NCBI GenBank assembly: GCA_002307145.1
Contig: DBTR01000064.1
Span: 1 to 25,539, forward strand
Origin: Rhodospirillum sp. UBA1311
GTDB taxonomy: Bacteria > Pseudomonadota > Alphaproteobacteria > Rhodospirillales > Rhodospirillaceae
Direction: 5' to 3'
DNA: 25,539 nucleotides
The position numbers were made by a program, and so were the translations under genes. How positions within the stretch are numbered: position 1 is the first letter of the stretch; every line of letters starts with the position of its first letter. The notes beneath the pieces are model-generated. The model was not told where the DNA came from. It did not search any database and was given only the letters and a program-made list of their open reading frames with translations. Shown here piece after piece: positions 21,616 to 25,539 of this stretch.

Positions 21616-24600
21616 GTGCCCGACGCAGCCACGCTTGCCCAATCCGTCCGGGTGATCGTCGCCCCGGGCGGGGTTATCGAATCCGCTGCTTTCGACTTTC
21701 CGTCGGGCCGCGCGCGGTTCGCGGTGGCGCTGGTTTCGCCCTATCTCCACTTCGCCGCCACCGCCGCCGAACTGGCGCGGATCGCCGCGCCGACGCCCCT
21801 GGTCGCGGTGCCGACGGCAGGCGAACTCGCCGCCGCGGGCCCGGGCGACCCGCTCTATCGCGCCAGCACCCCAGCCGACGCGGGCGTGGTTCTGCAGATT
21901 TTCCCGCCCGACCTGCTCGCCGACGTGGCGGTGCGCACCGTGCCGCTCGGCGACGCCAACCGCACCCGCGCCGCCCGCATCGCAGGCGTCACCGCCGAGG
22001 TCGCCGCCCTCTCCCTTCCATTCGCCATCGACGTCCGCGACACCGTCGCGGTCACCCTCTGCGACGGCTCGACCGGCGGCGAAGACGTGCTGATGGAGGC
22101 GGCATATTCCAGCGGCCGCCTGCCTTGCGTGTTCATCGGCGGCTCCGCCGGGCGCAGCGCGATCGCCGGGCCGACGCCGGTGTTCGACGGTCAGGCGGTG
22201 CGCTCGGGCGAAGCGGTGCTCGCCTTCCTCAAGCTCCAGCCGAGCCGCCGCTACGGCGTGTTCAAGAGCCAGAACTTCGACCGCACCGAAATCACCTTCG
22301 TCGCGGTCGACGCCGACCCGTCGCGGCGCGAGGTCTCGACCCTGCTCGATCCCGACGCCGAGACCGCGCGCCCCGCCACCGCCGTCCTCGCCGAACGCCT
22401 CGGCGTCGTGCCGGAGCATCTCACCTCCGCGCTCGCCGGGCACAGCTTCGGCATCGATATCGCGGGCGAGACCTTCGTCCGGTCGGTGAGCCGCGTCGAC
22501 CCGGCGGCGGGCACGATCCAGTTCTATTGCGACGTCCACCCCGGCGACGAGCTGATCCTGTTGAAGGCGACCGACTTCGCCGCGCAGACCTGCGGCGACA
22601 TCAAGGCCTTCCTCGCCGACAAACCGCCCGCGCTCGGCGCCCTGGTGTTCGACTGCATTCTCCGCCGCCTCGACAACGCCGCCACCCTTGCTGGCGTCGA
22701 CGGCGCATGGCCCTGTCCGGTGGCGGGGTTCTCGTCGTTCGGCGAACTCCTCGGCATCAACCTCAACCACACCCTCACCGCCCTGGTGTTCTTCGACGGG
22801 CGCGGCGGCAGCTTCCGCGACGACATCATCGACCGCTTCGCCGTGCATTACGCGCGCTGGCAGAATGCCTTCACCGTCGGGCGCCTGCGCCGCTTCGAGA
22901 TCATCAACCGACTGCGCGCCGAGACCACCCGCCGCCTCACCCAGCACCTCGGCGCAAGCCCCGAGCTTGCCTGCGAAATCGAGGGGATGCTCACCCATGG
23001 CGGCGGCCTCTCCGCCTCGCTCGAAAACATCCGCGCGACGATCGCCCGCGAGGTCGAGGCGGAGCGTCGCGCACGCCATGCCGAACAGCAACTCGCCGAA
23101 GCGGTGGAGTCGATTTCGGAAGGCCTCGCGCTCTACGATGCCGACGACCGGCTGGTGCTGGCGAACTCGCGCATCCATGCGATGTTCCCCGGCATCGACA
23201 ACGCCTTCGTCGTCGGCCGTACCTTCGAGGAGATCGTGCGCCTGGTGGTGTCGCGCGGCCTCTACGGCTATCAGGGCGAGGAGCTCGAACGCTTCGTCGC
23301 GCACCGTCTCGCCGCGCACCAGGCCGCCGACGGCACCGCCACCCTGCAGCACATGGCCGACGGCACCTGGCTGATCAACCGCGAGAACCGCACCCGCGAC
23401 GGCGGCATCGTCGGCACTCGCACCGACGTGACCGAATTGAAGCGCCGCGAGGCCGAGCTGGAAAAGCTGAAGCTGCGCTACGAGCTGATTCTCGGCGCGG
23501 CGGGCGACGGCATCGTCCGCCTCGACGAAGAGGGACGGATCCGCTTCGCCAACCCGGCGGCGGCGACGACCCTCGGCGTCGCTCCCGAGACGCTCAAGTT
23601 CCGCTGCATCCGCGAGGCGATGGGCGCGCCCGCCCTGCCGGTGTTCCCGCTCCAGGGCATCGAGGCCCGCACCGGCGAGGCCGCCTGCACGCGCGCCGAC
23701 GGCAGCGCGTTCACCGCCGAATTCATCCTCACGCCGATGCAGGACGACGGACGCTTCGCCGGGGCGGTGCTGGTGTTCCGCGACATCACCTTGCGCAAAC
23801 GCTACGAAACCACGATCGCCGACCAGCACAAGCTCCTCGAACACCAGGTCGCCGAGCGCACCCGCGAACTCTCCGCCGAGATCGCCTCGCGCATCCGCGT
23901 CGAACGCGCGCTCGAAGAAAGCCGCACCCGGCTGATGGGGATCACCTCAAGCCTGTTCGAAGGAGTGCTGCTGGTCGACGGGTTCGGCGTGATCGTGTTC
24001 GCCAATCCCTCGGCGCACCGCTGGATCGGCGTCGACACCCTGCTCGAACGCCTGCTCGACGACGTGATCCAACTGGAAAGCGACGACGCGGCGGTGGCGT
24101 TCGCCAACAGCCCGTTTTCGCAGGTGATCGCCGAGGGAATCACCTGCGCCAACGACGACGCCACCTTCCTCACCGCCGACGGTCGTCGCTTGGCGGTCGC
24201 CTTCGCCGCCGCGCCCCTCGACGAAACCGGGCGCAAGCGAATCGCGGTGATCAGCTTCCGCGGCATCGAAGCGCTGAAGGAGGCGCAGCGCGAAACCCTG
24301 CAGATCTCGCGCCTCGCCTCGGTCGGCCAACTCGCGGCGGGCGTCGCGCACGAGATCAACACGCCGATCCAGTACGTCGGCGACAATCTCCGCTACATCC
24401 AGGACACCTTCTCCGACATCGCCGCCTGCTGCGCCGAGATCAAGGCGAATTTCCCCGACGTCGGGCCGATCCTCGACCGCCACGGCGTCGTCGAGGTGTT
24501 GGGCGAGTACCCGGAAGCGATCGAGCAGGCGCTGCACGGCGTCAGCCACGTCACCCACATCGTCCGCTCGATGAAGGATTTCTCCCACCCCGGCGGCAAG

Positions 24601-25065
24601 ACCAAGATCGGCACCGACATCAACGCCGCGATCGATTCCACGATCACCGTCTGCCGCAACGAGTGGAAGCACGTGGCGAAGCTCGTCACCGACCTCGACC
24701 CGGGGATGCCGAAGATCCTCTGCTATCCCTCCGACATCCACCAGGTGCTGCTGAACCTGATCGTCAACGCCGCCCATGCCCTGGGCGAAACCGGCGACGG
24801 ACGGATCGGCGAGATCAAGGTGACGACGCGGCTCGACGGCCCCTGGGCCGAGATCCGCATCGCCGACGACGGGCCGGGGGTACCGAAGGCGTTGCGCGAC
24901 CGGATCTTCGACCCGTTCTTCACCACCAAGGCGGTGGGCAAGGGCACCGGCCAGGGGCTCTCGATCTGCCAGGACATCATCGTCAAGAAGCACGGCGGCA
25001 AGCTCTTCCTCGACGAGACCGTCGCGGTCGGCGCGAGCTTCGTCGTGCGCCTGCCGCTCGGCTGA
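21616..25065 (+). CDS. FIST-PAS-PAS-PAS sensor histidine kinase
   Basis: A 1149-residue, apparently soluble histidine kinase. FIST-N about 15-210 and FIST-C about 215-400 (SGRLPCVFIGGSAGR; CPVAGFSSFGELLG). Then come a helical linker, PAS1 about 490-610 (EGLALYDADDRLVLAN), PAS2 about 620-735 (GDGIVRLDEEGRIRFAN), a coiled coil about 730-772, and PAS3 about 773-895 (EGVLLVDGFGVIVFAN). The HisKA phospho-acceptor is His912 in AAGVAHEINTPIQY; the HATPase domain has HQVLLNLIVNAAHAL, DDGPG (1084-1088) and GTGQGLSI. No receiver domain is attached and no response regulator gene is in view. FIST domains are proposed to sense small ligands such as amino acids. GTG 21616 is chosen because AGAGGGG lies 8 bases upstream; the frame is open back to TTG 21580. 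Confidence 0.93.
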   Translation: MPDAATLAQSVRVIVAPGGVIESAAFDFPSGRARFAVALVSPYLHFAATAAELARIAAPTPLVAVPTAGELAAAGPGDPLYRASTPADAGVVLQIFPPDLLADVAVRTVPLGDANRTRAARIAGVTAEVAALSLPFAIDVRDTVAVTLCDGSTGGEDVLMEAAYSSGRLPCVFIGGSAGRSAIAGPTPVFDGQAVRSGEAVLAFLKLQPSRRYGVFKSQNFDRTEITFVAVDADPSRREVSTLLDPDAETARPATAVLAERLGVVPEHLTSALAGHSFGIDIAGETFVRSVSRVDPAAGTIQFYCDVHPGDELILLKATDFAAQTCGDIKAFLADKPPALGALVFDCILRRLDNAATLAGVDGAWPCPVAGFSSFGELLGINLNHTLTALVFFDGRGGSFRDDIIDRFAVHYARWQNAFTVGRLRRFEIINRLRAETTRRLTQHLGASPELACEIEGMLTHGGGLSASLENIRATIAREVEAERRARHAEQQLAEAVESISEGLALYDADDRLVLANSRIHAMFPGIDNAFVVGRTFEEIVRLVVSRGLYGYQGEELERFVAHRLAAHQAADGTATLQHMADGTWLINRENRTRDGGIVGTRTDVTELKRREAELEKLKLRYELILGAAGDGIVRLDEEGRIRFANPAAATTLGVAPETLKFRCIREAMGAPALPVFPLQGIEARTGEAACTRADGSAFTAEFILTPMQDDGRFAGAVLVFRDITLRKRYETTIADQHKLLEHQVAERTRELSAEIASRIRVERALEESRTRLMGITSSLFEGVLLVDGFGVIVFANPSAHRWIGVDTLLERLLDDVIQLESDDAAVAFANSPFSQVIAEGITCANDDATFLTADGRRLAVAFAAAPLDETGRKRIAVISFRGIEALKEAQRETLQISRLASVGQLAAGVAHEINTPIQYVGDNLRYIQDTFSDIAACCAEIKANFPDVGPILDRHGVVEVLGEYPEAIEQALHGVSHVTHIVRSMKDFSHPGGKTKIGTDINAAIDSTITVCRNEWKHVAKLVTDLDPGMPKILCYPSDIHQVLLNLIVNAAHALGETGDGRIGEIKVTTRLDGPWAEIRIADDGPGVPKALRDRIFDPFFTTKAVGKGTGQGLSICQDIIVKKHGGKLFLDETVAVGASFVVRLPLG

Positions 25066-25068
25066 ACC

Positions 25069-25092
25069 GGGGGCAGGTTCGCGCCCGCCCCC
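25069..25092. terminator. Possible bidirectional hairpin between convergent genes
   Basis: GGGGGC (25069-25074) can pair with GCCCCC (25087-25092) across a 12-nt loop, in the 36-base gap between the kinase stop and the convergent chemoreceptor stop. There is no clear T tract on either strand, so this is tentative. Confidence 0.35.
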
Positions 25093-25101
25093 ATCCACCG
25101 G

Positions 25102-25539
25102 TCAGGCCACCCGCACGCCGTGAAGGAAGTTCTCCACCACCACCCGCAGGCCGACCGCCTCCTTCGAGAGCGATTGCGACGCCGAAAGAACCTGTTGCGA
25201 GGCCGCGCCGGTTTCTCCCGCCGCCTGGTTGACGCCGACGATGTTGGACGAAATGTCCTGGGTTCCGGCGGCCGCCTGCTGGACGTTGCGGGCGATCTCG
25301 GTGGCCGCCGCGGCCTGTTGCTCCACCGCCGAGGCGATCGCCGACGAAACCTCGCTGACCTCGGCGATCCGCGCGACGATGCTCGCGATCGCGGCGACCA
25401 CCCGTTCGGTCGCCGTCTGCACCGATTCGATCTGCTGGCTGATTTCATCGGTGGCGCGCGCGGTCTGGTTGGCGAGGTTCTTCACTTCCCCCGCGACCAC
25501 GGCGAAGCCCTTGCCCGCCTCGCCCGCGCGCGCCGCCTC
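25102..25539 (-). CDS. Methyl-accepting chemotaxis protein, C-terminal part (truncated by window edge)
   Basis: The last 145 residues of a chemoreceptor signalling domain; the 5' part lies beyond the window. The visible start, EAARAGEAGKGFAVVAGEVK, is the conserved hairpin-tip region that contacts CheA/CheW. It is followed by LANQTARATDEISQQI and a long alanine-, glutamine- and glutamate-rich helix (AIASAVEQQAAAATEIARNV) with typical methylation-helix composition. The C-terminus, VVVENFLHGVRVA, lacks the NWETF-type CheR-binding pentapeptide, as is common in alphaproteobacterial receptors. Sensor domain and ligand cannot be seen. It converges on the histidine kinase gene. Confidence 0.95.
   Translation of the reverse strand, partial: EAARAGEAGKGFAVVAGEVKNLANQTARATDEISQQIESVQTATERVVAAIASIVARIAEVSEVSSAIASAVEQQAAAATEIARNVQQAAAGTQDISSNIVGVNQAAGETGAASQQVLSASQSLSKEAVGLRVVVENFLHGVRVA

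Noticed and set aside
22125..25232. A 1035-codon plus-strand open frame overlapping the histidine kinase
   Set aside because: It is Arg/Pro-rich shadow coding in another phase of the FIST-PAS kinase, which has full domain support.

Overview
The window is GC-rich, densely packed bacterial chromosome, most likely from an alphaproteobacterium and probably a Rhodospirillales-type organism (inferred). The reasons are very high GC at third codon positions, a near-consensus EcfG-type stress promoter (GGAAC-N17-CGTT; the EcfG system is typical of Alphaproteobacteria), an abundance of c-di-GMP and chemotaxis proteins, and GC-rich inverted intergenic repeats. No tRNA, rRNA, CRISPR array, transposase or phage gene was seen. 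No gene-free gap exceeds 300 bases.

Left part (1-9000): the 3' portion of cysK ends at a duplicated hairpin terminator. It is followed by two membrane c-di-GMP enzymes, a CHASE4-GGDEF-EAL protein and a Cache-like-GGDEF protein. Next come a VOC/glyoxalase-fold protein, a YafY-type HTH-WYL regulator with a perfect inverted repeat against its start codon, and a small NTF2/SnoaL-like protein. A secreted double OB-fold protein sits behind the EcfG-like promoter. Converging on it, end to end, is a 7TM-GGDEF protein with a C-terminal hemerythrin domain.

Middle (9000-16000): on the minus strand rmuC is closely followed by an NfeD-like gene. Divergent from rmuC is the operon def-fmt-truA (N-terminal formyl-methionine metabolism and tRNA pseudouridylation). 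truA overlaps the 3' end of a convergent Ca2+/Na+ antiporter gene by 64 bp. A GC-rich inverted repeat pair (14027-14204) separates the antiporter gene from an Asp/Glu racemase gene. The racemase is divergent from a HypT/YjiE-like LysR regulator, with a clear LysR-type box between them.

Right part (16000-25539): an HD-GYP c-di-GMP phosphodiesterase with a periplasmic ABC-type substrate-binding sensor precedes the most unusual locus. This is a tight three-gene operon encoding an iron-sulfur protein ([2Fe-2S] plus two [4Fe-4S] motifs), a fumarate-reductase/SdhA-family flavoprotein and a NuoF-like NADH/FMN subunit, with no membrane anchor gene. The parts suggest a soluble NAD(H)-linked dicarboxylate (fumarate-like) oxidoreductase. 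Downstream lies a large FIST-PAS-PAS-PAS histidine kinase, and convergent with it is the 3' end of a chemotaxis receptor gene that runs off the window.

Together the window looks like an environmental-sensing region. Four c-di-GMP turnover enzymes have four different input modules, alongside a histidine kinase, a chemoreceptor and two one-component regulators, interleaved with housekeeping genes and one candidate novel redox complex.
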